Shown piece after piece: positions 44,245 through 53,495 of a DNA stretch of 64,000 nucleotides (within the stretch, counting starts at the first letter, position 1; each line of letters opens with the position of its first letter). The notes under the pieces were generated by a model that did not search any database, was not told the origin of the DNA, and saw only the letters and a program-made list of their open reading frames with translations. Made by a program: the position numbers and the translations under genes. The DNA lies in assembly GCF_947487605.1 (NCBI RefSeq), contig NZ_CANKXK010000002.1:62001-126000 (forward strand), written 5' to 3'. The DNA comes from an uncultured Algibacter sp. Its GTDB lineage: Bacteria; Bacteroidota; Bacteroidia; Flavobacteriales; Flavobacteriaceae.

Positions 44245-45723
44245 TTAGTTGTTTTGATCGAATGCACCAATCATTTTATATTTTGACTCTAAATATTTTG
44301 CAGTAATAGCCTTCATAAACCTTTGATGGAAAATAATGCCTACAATTCCCATTATAGCGAGTATTAAACAGGCTATTTCAAAACCAATTAAAAAATAGAA
44401 AAGCGCAAACAGACCCATTGGAAGCAATAACAAAGGAATACCTATAAGCCATTGTACAGCTCCTGTACCTTGATAATTAAAGGCCGCTTTCTGACTTAAA
44501 TCTATCTTTTTTCTGTTAAATGACCCACCATAAAGAATAACATGTGTGTTAACACCAATATTATAAATAGCTGCTGCGAAATGAGCTAGTAAAATTTTCC
44601 AACCAAAGAAAACATAAGGAATCCCTAGTATAAATAATATAGCTACACTTACTGCCATTAAAGTGAATTTAGATTTTAAATATTGCTCGTACTTAATATT
44701 TTGGCTCATTAATAATTTGTAATAGCCACTATCCCATGCGGGAATAAATTGACCAAAATTTATTAAGAAAATTCCGGTAGAGAATACTCCAATAAAAACA
44801 AAAAACCATGGCATATCTTGGTATGTTGGCTGAGGATAAAAAAACAAACCATACAATAACCCTAAAGCGAGCATCCAAACTGAAGACTTTGTGCGCTTAT
44901 TTCTCCAAATAAGTTTTAAATCTAACTGCATAAATGGTGCAATATCTCCAAAATTCTTTGTCCATTCTAAGTTAGAAGTATTCACCTCTTTTATTTTAGT
45001 TTTTAAGCCACTATCTAAAAATAGTTTTTGCCTCAATAATTTAAAATTATAAGCATAAAGCCCTATAAGAATTAATATTGGGATGAATAATAAAATAGGG
45101 GTTTGAGAAATTGCTGTTATTGCATTTGAAAGCGCTTGAGCAATATTTATTATTTCGAAATAATTTAACGCAAAAAGACCTCCAACCAATAGAATAATTG
45201 GTAAATATGACAACTCGGTCTCTGCAGATAAGCTTTCAATAATAAAATTGAGAAAGTTGTTAATTAAGGTTAATAGTATCATTACTATTAGCCAAACTAA
45301 AACTGTAGAGGCATCATACCCACCATATATTAGCTTAATACTAAAAGGAATGACCGCAAATAAAGGTAAAAAATTTATAAACGATGTTACCGATTTACCC
45401 AATACGTAATTGACAATTGTTTTTCTTTTAATTGGTAGTTTAAGTAATGGTTTAACACTCATTACTGGTAGTTTCTGAAAGAAGAACCTAACTAAAATAT
45501 CGCCTAATATCCAAAAGAATATCAAGCCATTAAAAGCTATAAGTGGATCTAAATCTGGATACACTTCTTTTAAAATTTTATCCATAAAAAAGCCTATGAA
45601 TAAAAATATTCCCATAAAATAAAGCGCTATAAAGCCCATAAATATTTTAATACCTAAGCTTTTTCCAAAGCTGGCAGATCTAAAAAAAGATTTCCACTCT
45701 AAACTTAAAAACCGTTTTATCAT
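44245..45723 (-). CDS. DUF5687-family ABC exporter membrane protein
   Basis: A 492-aa inner-membrane protein with about 10-12 hydrophobic helices, including WKSFFRSASFGKSLGIKIFM at the start and LLYGLFFYPQPTYQDMPWFF in the middle. The N-terminus and arrangement fit the DUF5687 family, which pairs with the ATPase encoded next to it. No substrate can be given. It is divergent from the PaaE-like reductase gene. Confidence 0.8.
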   Translation of the reverse strand: MIKRFLSLEWKSFFRSASFGKSLGIKIFMGFIALYFMGIFLFIGFFMDKILKEVYPDLDPLIAFNGLIFFWILGDILVRFFFQKLPVMSVKPLLKLPIKRKTIVNYVLGKSVTSFINFLPLFAVIPFSIKLIYGGYDASTVLVWLIVMILLTLINNFLNFIIESLSAETELSYLPIILLVGGLFALNYFEIINIAQALSNAITAISQTPILLFIPILILIGLYAYNFKLLRQKLFLDSGLKTKIKEVNTSNLEWTKNFGDIAPFMQLDLKLIWRNKRTKSSVWMLALGLLYGLFFYPQPTYQDMPWFFVFIGVFSTGIFLINFGQFIPAWDSGYYKLLMSQNIKYEQYLKSKFTLMAVSVAILFILGIPYVFFGWKILLAHFAAAIYNIGVNTHVILYGGSFNRKKIDLSQKAAFNYQGTGAVQWLIGIPLLLLPMGLFALFYFLIGFEIACLILAIMGIVGIIFHQRFMKAITAKYLESKYKMIGAFDQNN

Positions 45724-45845
45724 TTTTGGCTAGTTTGAATTAATAAAAATTGAATTCTATGTGTTAGTGATGTTTTTAATAGAATTGTTACAATCAAAGT
45801 TAAAATTTACAAAGCAACTTTAGTATTTTTGCTAAAAATTAATCC

Positions 45846-46907
45846 ATGTCATCATTTCACACACTATCCGTTAAAACAATAAAAAGAGAAACGGAAAAAG
45901 CTATAAGCATTTCATTTAATTTGCCAGAAAACTTAAAAGACATCTTTTCTTTTAAGGCAGGTCAATATATAACTTTAAAAACAGAAGTTGATGGCAACGA
46001 AGTACGTCGCGATTACTCACTATGCGTTTCTCCTAAAAGCGGTGAATTGAAAGTTGCAGTAAAAGAAGTTAAAAATGGAACTTTTTCGGCTTTTGCAAAT
46101 AACACATTAAAAGTTGGTGACAATTTAGAAGTGGCTCCACCAAAAGGTCGATTTATTTTTCAACCTAACGACTCTAAAACTAAAAACATAGCACTGTTTG
46201 CTGCTGGTAGTGGTATCACACCTGTTTTAAGTATTATAAAATGTGCTTTAGAAGAAGAGGTTTATAGCAAAGTAATACTAGTTTATGGTAATAAGTCTAC
46301 TCAAGACACTATGTTTTTGAATGAACTTCTTGAGTTACAACATAGCTATAAGGAACGTTTTTCTATTCAGTTTGTTTTTAGTCAAAAGGATGAAGAAAAT
46401 TCGATTTTTGGTCGTATTGAAAAAAGTACCGTTAATTATGTGATGAAAAACAAGCACAAGCATGTTGACGTTGATGCCTTTTATTTATGTGGGCCAGAAG
46501 CGATGATTCATACCGTAAAAGATGTACTAACCGAACATGGCATTAAAGAAGAACGTATCCATTTCGAACTATTTAAAGCTGCAAAACCAGCGAAAATTAA
46601 AGAAGAATCGTCTAGTATAACATCTGGAAAATCAAAAATAACTGTTATTGTTGATGACGAAGAAGCAACTTTCGAAATGTCTGCAAAACAAACTATTCTT
46701 GAAGCAGCATTAGATGAAGATTTAGATGCACCATATTCATGCCAAGGTGGTATTTGTAGTAGTTGTTTAGCCCGCATTAAGGAAGGTGAAGCGACTATGC
46801 GACAAAACAATATATTAACAGAAAGCGAAGTTGCTGAAGGGTTAATTTTAACTTGTCAAGCACACCCAACCACCCCTACTATTATTGTAGATTATGATGA
46901 TGTTTAA
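45846..46907 (+). CDS. PaaE-like ferredoxin reductase (FAD, NAD(P)H and 2Fe-2S)
   Basis: A 353-aa electron-transfer flavoprotein. The FAD-binding part has RDYS (55-58), the nucleotide-binding part begins LFAAGSGITPVLSII and ends FYLCGPEAMI, and a plant-type [2Fe-2S] domain closes the protein with C299, C304, C307 and C337 (SCQGGICSSC then LTCQ). The order is that of PaaE, the reductase of phenylacetyl-CoA epoxidase. No paaABCD genes are nearby, so it may serve another oxygenase or desaturase. A -7 box TATTTTTG is at 45824-45831, 14 bp before the ATG. Confidence 0.9.
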   Translation: MSSFHTLSVKTIKRETEKAISISFNLPENLKDIFSFKAGQYITLKTEVDGNEVRRDYSLCVSPKSGELKVAVKEVKNGTFSAFANNTLKVGDNLEVAPPKGRFIFQPNDSKTKNIALFAAGSGITPVLSIIKCALEEEVYSKVILVYGNKSTQDTMFLNELLELQHSYKERFSIQFVFSQKDEENSIFGRIEKSTVNYVMKNKHKHVDVDAFYLCGPEAMIHTVKDVLTEHGIKEERIHFELFKAAKPAKIKEESSSITSGKSKITVIVDDEEATFEMSAKQTILEAALDEDLDAPYSCQGGICSSCLARIKEGEATMRQNNILTESEVAEGLILTCQAHPTTPTIIVDYDDV

Positions 46908-46910
46908 AAC

Positions 46911-46991
46911 TGTCATTCCTGCGAAGGCAGTAATCCACTTGGCAGTAATATAGATTCATTTCATAAGATTACTGCCTTCGCAGGAATGACA
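46911..46991. repeat. pair of head-to-head REP units with 25-bp perfect inverted arms
   Basis: Arms at 46911-46935 and 46967-46991 are exact reverse complements; each contains the core CTGCGAAGGCAG. The 31-bp loop repeats part of the arm (GGCAGTAAT). It fills the gap between the convergent PaaE-like and GT9 genes (stops at 46907 and 46996) and may terminate both transcripts. Confidence 0.9.
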
Positions 46992-46995
46992 AACC

Positions 46996-48015
46996 TTAAA
47001 TTATAGACTTAATTTTATTAACTATTGTTTCGGGTTTAATGCTTCCTGAGGCATGCTCGTAACCTTCTGGGTACTTATTCCCATAAATAGAAGTTGGTAT
47101 TTTAGGGAATTTATTTCGATTTGCTAATAAAGCATAATCTTTTGGTTGATTAAAGGGTGCAAAACCAGCAAATGGATGCGTAACACCCCAAATAGTTACC
47201 ACTTTCACTCCTAACATAGCGGCTAAATGCCCATTTCCAGAATCCATTGATAGCATTACATCTAGGTTCGAAATTATATCTAATTCTTCGTCTAAAGCTA
47301 GTTTGTTTGCAACGCTTACAACATTATTATATTTATTTTCAATATCATTTAAAATTTGGGCTTCTTTGACACCACCACCAAATAAAACAACTTTATAATT
47401 TTTAGAAAGCGTTTTAATTACTTCTTTCATTAAATTTAAAGGATACATTTTACCTTCATGAGCGGCAAATGGTGCAATTCCGATTAGATTTTTATGATTA
47501 GATTCAATTAAATACTTTGTTTTTTCATTTAGAACTGCTTTTTCCGGAAAAGTTGGTTTACTAAGGTCTATTGGATACCCCAATTCATTAAAAACGTCGG
47601 TATATCTCTGATGTGTTGTTTTTAATTGAGTAAATACGTTTCCATCTGTTAAAAAACGTTTCTCTTTTCTGCCTTTATTAATGCTAATAAAGTGTTTGTA
47701 TCTTAGAAAAAATTTTAAAATTTTACTTCTTAAAACACAATGCAAGTCTGCAATTGCATAAAACTGATTGTCTTTATTTAGTTCTCTAGCTAATTTATAC
47801 AATCCATAAACACCTTTATGTTTCCCTTTCAGGTCTGCTGAAAAGACTGTTACATTATTCAAACCTCTAAAAAAAGGTTTAAAAAAGGCACGTGTTAAAA
47901 CGGTTATCTTTAATTCTGGATATTGATGAGTTAGTGCTCTTAAAACAGGAACCGTCATCGCAACATCTCCCATAGCTGAGAGACGTATAACTAGAATGTT
48001 TTTTTGTTTTGGCAT
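46996..48015 (-). CDS. glycosyltransferase family 9 (ADP-heptose:LPS heptosyltransferase-like)
   Basis: Cytosolic GT-B enzyme of 339 aa that adds heptose or a related sugar to the lipid A core. ATG 48015 begins MPKQKNILVIRLSAMGDVAM, the GT9 N-terminal motif; eleven upstream residues of the frame look unlike the family. The C-terminal donor site has IGIAPFAAHEGKMYPL and the hallmark LSMDSGNGHLAAMLGVKVVTIWG. Next to the DUF4254 gene on minus, separated by a short repeat. Confidence 0.88.
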   Translation of the reverse strand: MPKQKNILVIRLSAMGDVAMTVPVLRALTHQYPELKITVLTRAFFKPFFRGLNNVTVFSADLKGKHKGVYGLYKLARELNKDNQFYAIADLHCVLRSKILKFFLRYKHFISINKGRKEKRFLTDGNVFTQLKTTHQRYTDVFNELGYPIDLSKPTFPEKAVLNEKTKYLIESNHKNLIGIAPFAAHEGKMYPLNLMKEVIKTLSKNYKVVLFGGGVKEAQILNDIENKYNNVVSVANKLALDEELDIISNLDVMLSMDSGNGHLAAMLGVKVVTIWGVTHPFAGFAPFNQPKDYALLANRNKFPKIPTSIYGNKYPEGYEHASGSIKPETIVNKIKSII

Positions 48016-48045
48016 CTTAAAGAAGATGAAGAAATCCAGAAACAG

Positions 48046-48067
48046 CACTTCGACTGCGCTCAGTGTG
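48046..48067. repeat. short palindromic repeat, TTCGACTGCGCTCA core
   Basis: Imperfect palindrome (outer CAC/GTG, inner ACTGCGCTCAGT) in the 73-bp gap between the DUF4254 gene and the GT9 gene. Similar to the unit at 36950-36967. Confidence 0.55.
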
Positions 48068-48088
48068 ACACCTCAGGATAACAAATAG

Positions 48089-48694
48089 TTATTTTTGAGA
48101 ACGAAGAACAGGGTTCAATTCATCATCATTATACATTTTCATCTGCTTATATACTTTCATGTATTTATCGCCATTCTCAATATCGTTTAAAAGTGTATCG
48201 ATTGCTGTTGATAAATCAACACGTTGTTCTAATAAAATATCTAATTTTTTCAGACAAGCTGCTTTGTGTTCCGCGGAAGCGTCATTACGAGTTGCTTCCT
48301 CATTCATATGGTACACTTTTAAAGCTAAAATAGATAATCTATCTACGCCCCAAGCTGGACTTTCAGTATTAATGGTTGCACCGTCCTTAACAGAAACATT
48401 TTTATATTTTTCTAAAAAATAACTGTCTATATACTCAACCATATCTGTTCTGTCTTGATTGGAAGCATCAATTTGACGTTTTAAAGTTAATGCTGCAACA
48501 GGGTCAATTTGTGGATCCCTGATAATATCTTCATAATGCCATTGTACAGTATCTATCCAACATTTTCTATATAACAAATGTTCTAGCAAATCACTTTCAG
48601 GATACTCATTTTCGAAAGGTTGATCTACTGTATTAACAATGTGATATTTGGCAATAACATCTTGAAATATTTTATTAGCTTTTTCTGTAAACAT
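48089..48694 (-). CDS. DUF4254 protein
   Basis: A 201-aa soluble, helical protein of the DUF4254 family, with no known function. Typical parts are ESDLLEHLLYRKCWIDTVQW, RDPQIDPVAALTLKRQIDAS, NQDRTDMVEYID and SPAWGVDRLSILALKVYHM. A -7 box TAATTTTG lies on the complement of 48715-48722, 20 bp upstream. Being adjacent to a GT9 gene, it may belong to LPS synthesis, as I recall from other Bacteroidota. Confidence 0.85.
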   Translation of the reverse strand: MFTEKANKIFQDVIAKYHIVNTVDQPFENEYPESDLLEHLLYRKCWIDTVQWHYEDIIRDPQIDPVAALTLKRQIDASNQDRTDMVEYIDSYFLEKYKNVSVKDGATINTESPAWGVDRLSILALKVYHMNEEATRNDASAEHKAACLKKLDILLEQRVDLSTAIDTLLNDIENGDKYMKVYKQMKMYNDDELNPVLRSQK

Positions 48695-48838
48695 GTTCTA
48701 TAAATTTTGAAGTACAAAATTACATAAATTATACAAGAATCTATATTAAAAGGCTAGTTGCAATTCTTAATTAAGATTCATCTATACATTTTAACCTTTG
48801 GTTTTACTAACTTTACTATTTAAATTTAGTTTCAAGAC

Positions 48839-49498
48839 ATGATTATTCACAATTTATCTGACCAAAATTCAATTTTAAATAATTTTATTTCAGAAATAAG
48901 AAGCACTAATATTCAAAAAGATAGCATGCGCTTTAGACGAAATATAGAACGTATTGGAGAAATTTTAGGTTATGAATTAAGCAAAACATTAAATTTTAAA
49001 TCCTCTGAAGTTATAACTCCTCTAGAAAATTGTTCTATTAATTTAATTGAAGACAATATTGTTTTATGCTCTATTTTAAGAGCTGGTATACCGTTACACA
49101 ATGGATTATTAAACTACTTTGATGCTGCCGAAAATGCTTTTATTTCAGCATACAGACATCATAAAAACAATCCAGAAAGTTTTGAAATTATTGTCGAATA
49201 TTTAGCCTGTCCAAGCTTAGAAGGTAAAACACTTGTTTTAGCAGATCCAATGTTGGCCACAGGACAATCAATTGTAGCTACTTACAACGCTCTAAAGCCT
49301 TTTGGCAAACCCAAAGAAGTGCATTTAGTAAGTGTTATTGGAGCACAGGAAGGTGTTGATTTTGTTAACAACTCATTTACAGAAAACACTCATTTATGGA
49401 TTGCTGCTATTGATAAAACCCTTAACGAAAAAGGATATATTGTACCAGGTTTAGGAGATGCTGGAGATTTGGCTTTTGGCGAAAAACTACAACACTAA
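48839..49498 (+). CDS. upp: uracil phosphoribosyltransferase
   Basis: Salvages uracil to UMP with PRPP. The PRPP-binding loop is DPMLATGQSI (136-145), with CSILRAGIPLHNG for the 5' phosphate side and the C-terminal YIVPGLGDAGDLAFG for uracil binding. Length is 219 aa. Its 3' end overlaps the convergent membrane-protein gene by 12 bp. Confidence 0.95.
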   Translation: MIIHNLSDQNSILNNFISEIRSTNIQKDSMRFRRNIERIGEILGYELSKTLNFKSSEVITPLENCSINLIEDNIVLCSILRAGIPLHNGLLNYFDAAENAFISAYRHHKNNPESFEIIVEYLACPSLEGKTLVLADPMLATGQSIVATYNALKPFGKPKEVHLVSVIGAQEGVDFVNNSFTENTHLWIAAIDKTLNEKGYIVPGLGDAGDLAFGEKLQH

Positions 49499-50410
49499 AA
49501 TCACAAACGGTACTAGTATAAGGAGTAACAAAAACACTTCTTTAAACCACTTTTCTTGAATAACCTCAATATAATTAGTAATTATAATTGCCAATGGCGC
49601 AAACATAAATAAGAATTCGCTTCCATCTTTCTCGGGAGCAAAAATCACAACTATAAATGCAACTAACATAGCTATTAAAACAACATTAAAAGAAGGCCTA
49701 AAAGCTTTCTTTTTTTGCTTTATTGTTTTAATAAAAAATATGGTAGACCATATTCCAAAAGAAAATAACATGGTAATAGCAATTATGAATGCTGTTGAAT
49801 TATAGCTACTAAAATCATAGCTAACTTTGGGTAAAGTATTAAATGCACTAAAAAAATCGTCGTACCTTATAATAGAAACGCAAACTGTTATAAGAAAAAC
49901 TGTAAGGACTCCAGAAAAAGGAATTATCCAATGGTTAAGTTTATTATCTGTATACAGAATTAAAGAGACTATAATTACTATAAAAAACAAAATTGCCCAA
50001 AAATAAAATAATGATGCAATTGCTATCCAAAAAGCAGCATCAAATAGCTTTTTTTTTACATTTTTTTGCGATCGAATACTAAGAACTCTTCTAAGCCCAA
50101 GTAACACAAAAAAATTAGCAAACAACATATTAATATTTGTAGTTGTTTGTACTATTGCTAATAAAAATAGGCTATAGAGTAAAATTTCATAGTTATTATT
50201 CTTAGTTAGTTTATTCTTACTCACAATAAAATTAAGAACTAAAATCGATATATAGCATATTGAAAATAATACGACTTGTTTTAAAACAAAGTCTATAGTT
50301 ATAGGCTCATTTATTAGTTTAAAATAAGTGACTGTAAAAGCCAAAAGTGTGATAAAAAAAACAATGATGAAATTTATTGGCTTAGATTTACTAAAAATGC
50401 TTGTAATCAT
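49487..50410 (-). CDS. polytopic membrane protein (probably DUF6427)
   Basis: A 307-aa protein with about 9-10 hydrophobic helices starting FIIVFFITLLAFTVTYFKL and no soluble domain. Position between upp and purD, next to a small membrane protein, matches a lineage arrangement I associate with DUF6427; that name is from memory. Function is unknown. Its start is divergent from the 75-aa gene, and its 3' end overlaps upp. Confidence 0.7.
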   Translation of the reverse strand: MITSIFSKSKPINFIIVFFITLLAFTVTYFKLINEPITIDFVLKQVVLFSICYISILVLNFIVSKNKLTKNNNYEILLYSLFLLAIVQTTTNINMLFANFFVLLGLRRVLSIRSQKNVKKKLFDAAFWIAIASLFYFWAILFFIVIIVSLILYTDNKLNHWIIPFSGVLTVFLITVCVSIIRYDDFFSAFNTLPKVSYDFSSYNSTAFIIAITMLFSFGIWSTIFFIKTIKQKKKAFRPSFNVVLIAMLVAFIVVIFAPEKDGSEFLFMFAPLAIIITNYIEVIQEKWFKEVFLLLLILVPFVILVL

Positions 50411-50422
50411 TAACTGTTTTTG

Positions 50423-50430
50423 TATTTTTG
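50423..50430 (+). promoter_or_regulatory. -7 box TATTTTTG
   Basis: Exact TAnnTTTG match 48 bp upstream of the 75-aa gene, in the 68-bp divergent gap. No clear -33 TTG at the right distance. Confidence 0.4.
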
Positions 50431-50478
50431 CCTTGTAAATATACTAACTATAATGTGGTTAGAAAACAATAAGTACCT

Positions 50479-50706
50479 ATGAAAGACTTCTTTTACGCAA
50501 TACAAGATTTATTTGTAGATGTATTATTTGCTCCTTATGATGCATTAAGATCTTTAGAGTTAGAAAATTGGTTTGCTGCTAATTCTATTTCTTGGATTTT
50601 CCTTATAATAGGTTTTGTTGCCATGCTTTATTGGATGAAGCAGCTCAAAATATTTAATGACAATAACGAAGAAGACAAAAGTATTTCTTCGCATTCGTTT
50701 TTATAA
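50479..50706 (+). CDS. small single-helix membrane protein (probably DUF6341)
   Basis: A 75-aa protein: MKDFFYAIQDLFVDVLFAPY, an amphipathic region, then one membrane helix (about 38-55, ISWIFLIIGFVAMLYWMKQL) and an acidic tail. It is conserved, to my memory, in Flavobacteriia beside purD (DUF6341). Function is unknown. The 3' end overlaps the convergent purD gene by 6 bp. Confidence 0.72.
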   Translation: MKDFFYAIQDLFVDVLFAPYDALRSLELENWFAANSISWIFLIIGFVAMLYWMKQLKIFNDNNEEDKSISSHSFL

Positions 50707-51972
50707 ATCGAAACCAATATCTTTACGATAATACATCTTATCAAAATATAGTTTTTCTATACTTTGGTAAGATTTTTTTATGGCTTCTTGGTAAGTATCT
50801 CCATACGAGGTAATTGCCATAACACGCCCACCCGAAGTCACAATTTTTCCATCTACTAGCTGAGCTCCAGCATGAAAAGGAATAGAGTCTACAATATTAT
50901 TTACACCTGTAATCTCCTTACCTTTTTCGTACGCTTCAGGATAACCTCCAGATACGGTCATAATTGTTGTAGCTGCCCTGTCATCAATATCAATATTAAT
51001 TTTATCTAAAGTCCCTTTAGCCATAGCTTGCAGAATTTCAACAAAATCATTCTTTAATCTTGGTAAAACAACTTCTGTTTCAGGATCTCCCATTCTTACA
51101 TTATACTCTATAACTTTTGGGTCGTCACCTACTTTTATTAGTCCAATAAACACAAAACCAATATAAGGTAGATTATCTTTTTTGAAGCCATCAATAGTAG
51201 GTTTTACTATACGCTCTTCAATTTTACTTAAAAACTCCTCGGTTGCAAATGGTACTGGAGAAACGGCTCCCATTCCACCAGTATTCAATCCTGTATCGCC
51301 TTCACCTATACGCTTATAATCTTTTGCTGTTGGTAGGATTTTATAATTATTACCATCGGTTAAAACAAAACAACTTAATTCTATACCATCTAAAAACTCT
51401 TCAATAACTACTTTAGTGCTTGCTTCACCAAATTTAGCATCAACTAACATACTTTTTAGTTCCGCTTTGGCTTCAATTAAATCCTTTAAAATAACAACCC
51501 CTTTCCCTGCGGCTAGTCCGTCTGCTTTTAAAACATAAGGAGCATTTAACGTTTCTAGAAAAGCATATCCTTTTTCAACAGTTTCTTTAGTAAAACTCTC
51601 ATAAGCTGCTGTTGGAATATTATGTCTATACAAAAACTCTTTAGCAAATTCTTTGCTGCCCTCTAATTCTGCCGCTACTTTTTGAGGGCCAATAACCGAA
51701 ATGTGTTTTATGGCATTATCATTTAAAAAATAATCATGAATTCCCTGTACTAATGGATCTTCAGGTCCCACAACTACCAAATCTATTTCCTTCTCTATAG
51801 CAAGTTCTTTTATGGAGTCAAAATCTGTAACACTAATGTTCACATTAGTTGCCACTTGAGCTGTCCCAGAATTACCTGGTGCTACAAATAAGTTATTACA
51901 TAATGGGCTTTGTGCTATTTTCCAAGCAAATGTATGTTCTCTCCCTCCAGAGCCAATGACTAAAATATTCAT
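50701..51972 (-). CDS. purD: phosphoribosylamine--glycine ligase
   Basis: Second step of purine synthesis: joins glycine to 5-phosphoribosylamine with ATP. The N-terminal segment MNILVIGSGGREHTFAWKIA, the ATP-grasp core YVLKADGLAAGKGVVI with EFLDGIELSCFVLTDG, the conserved GLNTGGMGAVSPVPF and the metal site YNVRMGDPETEVVLPRL are all intact. Length of 423 aa is normal. It stands alone, with a REP-like sequence upstream (about 51989-52057). Confidence 0.97.
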   Translation of the reverse strand: MNILVIGSGGREHTFAWKIAQSPLCNNLFVAPGNSGTAQVATNVNISVTDFDSIKELAIEKEIDLVVVGPEDPLVQGIHDYFLNDNAIKHISVIGPQKVAAELEGSKEFAKEFLYRHNIPTAAYESFTKETVEKGYAFLETLNAPYVLKADGLAAGKGVVILKDLIEAKAELKSMLVDAKFGEASTKVVIEEFLDGIELSCFVLTDGNNYKILPTAKDYKRIGEGDTGLNTGGMGAVSPVPFATEEFLSKIEERIVKPTIDGFKKDNLPYIGFVFIGLIKVGDDPKVIEYNVRMGDPETEVVLPRLKNDFVEILQAMAKGTLDKINIDIDDRAATTIMTVSGGYPEAYEKGKEITGVNNIVDSIPFHAGAQLVDGKIVTSGGRVMAITSYGDTYQEAIKKSYQSIEKLYFDKMYYRKDIGFDL

Positions 51973-52163
51973 ATCATAAATTTTTATTTTCCCGTTTTAT
52001 TCATTGACTTTGATTTCATTTTAATGAATTCATGAATCTATGATTTCACGGGAATGACAATGTATTGTTTTTAATACTATGTATTAAAAGCAATTTTGTA
52101 GTTCGCAAAAATAAAACTAATGCTACGAATACACGAATATTTTTTATTTACTTTACAAAATAT

Positions 52164-53495
52164 ATGTTTCTTAACTTGAATTTATTTAATATCTCTCTAC
52201 AACTTTCTGGTTTTCCTATTGCTAAAGCAAAAGGTCTATTAAAGAATGTTCAAAATAAAAATACCGATGAGTTTAACTTATATGTAAAATCACAAAAACA
52301 GGCTATTGTTAGTTACCATTTAAAAAACAATTCTTTTTATAAAAATTTTGCTAAAAATGTTAATCATGAAGATTGGAATAGTATCCCAGTCATGACAAAA
52401 AATGATTTACAGCAACCTTTAGAAACTCTTTTATCTGATGGTTTTACAAAAAATAATACTTATATAGATAAAACATCTGGAGCATCAGGACATCCTTTTA
52501 TTTTTTCTAAAGACAAGTTTACACATGCTTTAACATGGAGTGTTATTATGGATCGATTTTCTTGGTTTGATCTTAATTTTAACACTACCAAGCAAGCTCG
52601 GTTTTATGGTATTCCATTGGATAAAAAAGGTTATTATACTGAAAAGCTAAAAGACTTCATAAGTAATCGTTTTCGATTCAATGTCTTTGATTTAAGTGAT
52701 GTCGCTCTTGAAAACTGGTTAATCACTTTTAAAAAAAAGCCTTTTGTATATATGAATGGCTATACAAGCCCAATTGCACAGTTTGCAAAATTTCTTCATC
52801 GTAAAAATATAATACTTAAAAAAATTTGTCCTACTTTAAAAGCTTGTGTTGTAACATCTGAAATGCTTTTTGAAGATGATAAACGCCTTATGGAAAACCA
52901 ATTTGGCGTTCCTGTTGTTAATGAATATGGTGCCTCAGAATTAGATCTATTAGCTTTTGAAAACAGAAATAACGAATGGATTGTTAATAGTGAAACGCTT
53001 TTTGTAGAAATCTTAGATGATGATAATAAAGAACTGCCATATGGAGAAGAAGGCCGTTTAGTAATTACATCTTTATACAATAAATCACAGCCATTTATTC
53101 GATATGATATTGGAGATATTGGGATACTCTCAAAAAAAAGCACACCGAAAAAACCAATATTAGAAAAACTAATAGGCAGAACCAATGATATTGCTGTTTT
53201 GCCTAGCGGAAAAAAAGCAGCGGGATTAACTTTTTACTATGTTACCAAAAGTATTATTGAAAAAGATACTAAGGTTAAAGAGTTTGTAATTGAACAATTA
53301 AAACTCGACACTTTCAAAATATATTACGTAAGTACTGAAGATCTTTCTATTAATAAAGCAAACGTTATTAAAATAGAAATGGAAAACTACCTAGAAAAAG
53401 GCTTGACTATTCTTTTTGAAAGAAGAGAAAAATTAATTCGTTCAAAAAGTGGTAAATTGAAACAGTTTTCGTCCTACTTAAATCAAAATACATGA
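52164..53495 (+). CDS. CapK-like adenylate-forming enzyme of polysaccharide synthesis
   Basis: A phenylacetate-CoA ligase-related protein of the CapK group. ATG 52164 gives 443 aa starting MFLNLNLFNISLQLSGFPIA; the 33-residue upstream extension is not family-like. The adenylation motifs are DKTSGASGHPF (P-loop), NEYGASELDLLAF and FIRYDIGDIG. It probably activates an organic acid used to decorate the glycan, but CoA or carrier partner and substrate are unknown. It overlaps wecB by 4 bp (ATGA). Confidence 0.83.
   Translation: MFLNLNLFNISLQLSGFPIAKAKGLLKNVQNKNTDEFNLYVKSQKQAIVSYHLKNNSFYKNFAKNVNHEDWNSIPVMTKNDLQQPLETLLSDGFTKNNTYIDKTSGASGHPFIFSKDKFTHALTWSVIMDRFSWFDLNFNTTKQARFYGIPLDKKGYYTEKLKDFISNRFRFNVFDLSDVALENWLITFKKKPFVYMNGYTSPIAQFAKFLHRKNIILKKICPTLKACVVTSEMLFEDDKRLMENQFGVPVVNEYGASELDLLAFENRNNEWIVNSETLFVEILDDDNKELPYGEEGRLVITSLYNKSQPFIRYDIGDIGILSKKSTPKKPILEKLIGRTNDIAVLPSGKKAAGLTFYYVTKSIIEKDTKVKEFVIEQLKLDTFKIYYVSTEDLSINKANVIKIEMENYLEKGLTILFERREKLIRSKSGKLKQFSSYLNQNT

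Noticed and set aside
51989-52057. Inverted TTCCCGT and ACGGGAA arms upstream of purD
   Set aside because: Only 7 bp with a long loop. Possibly a decayed REP unit, too weak to list.
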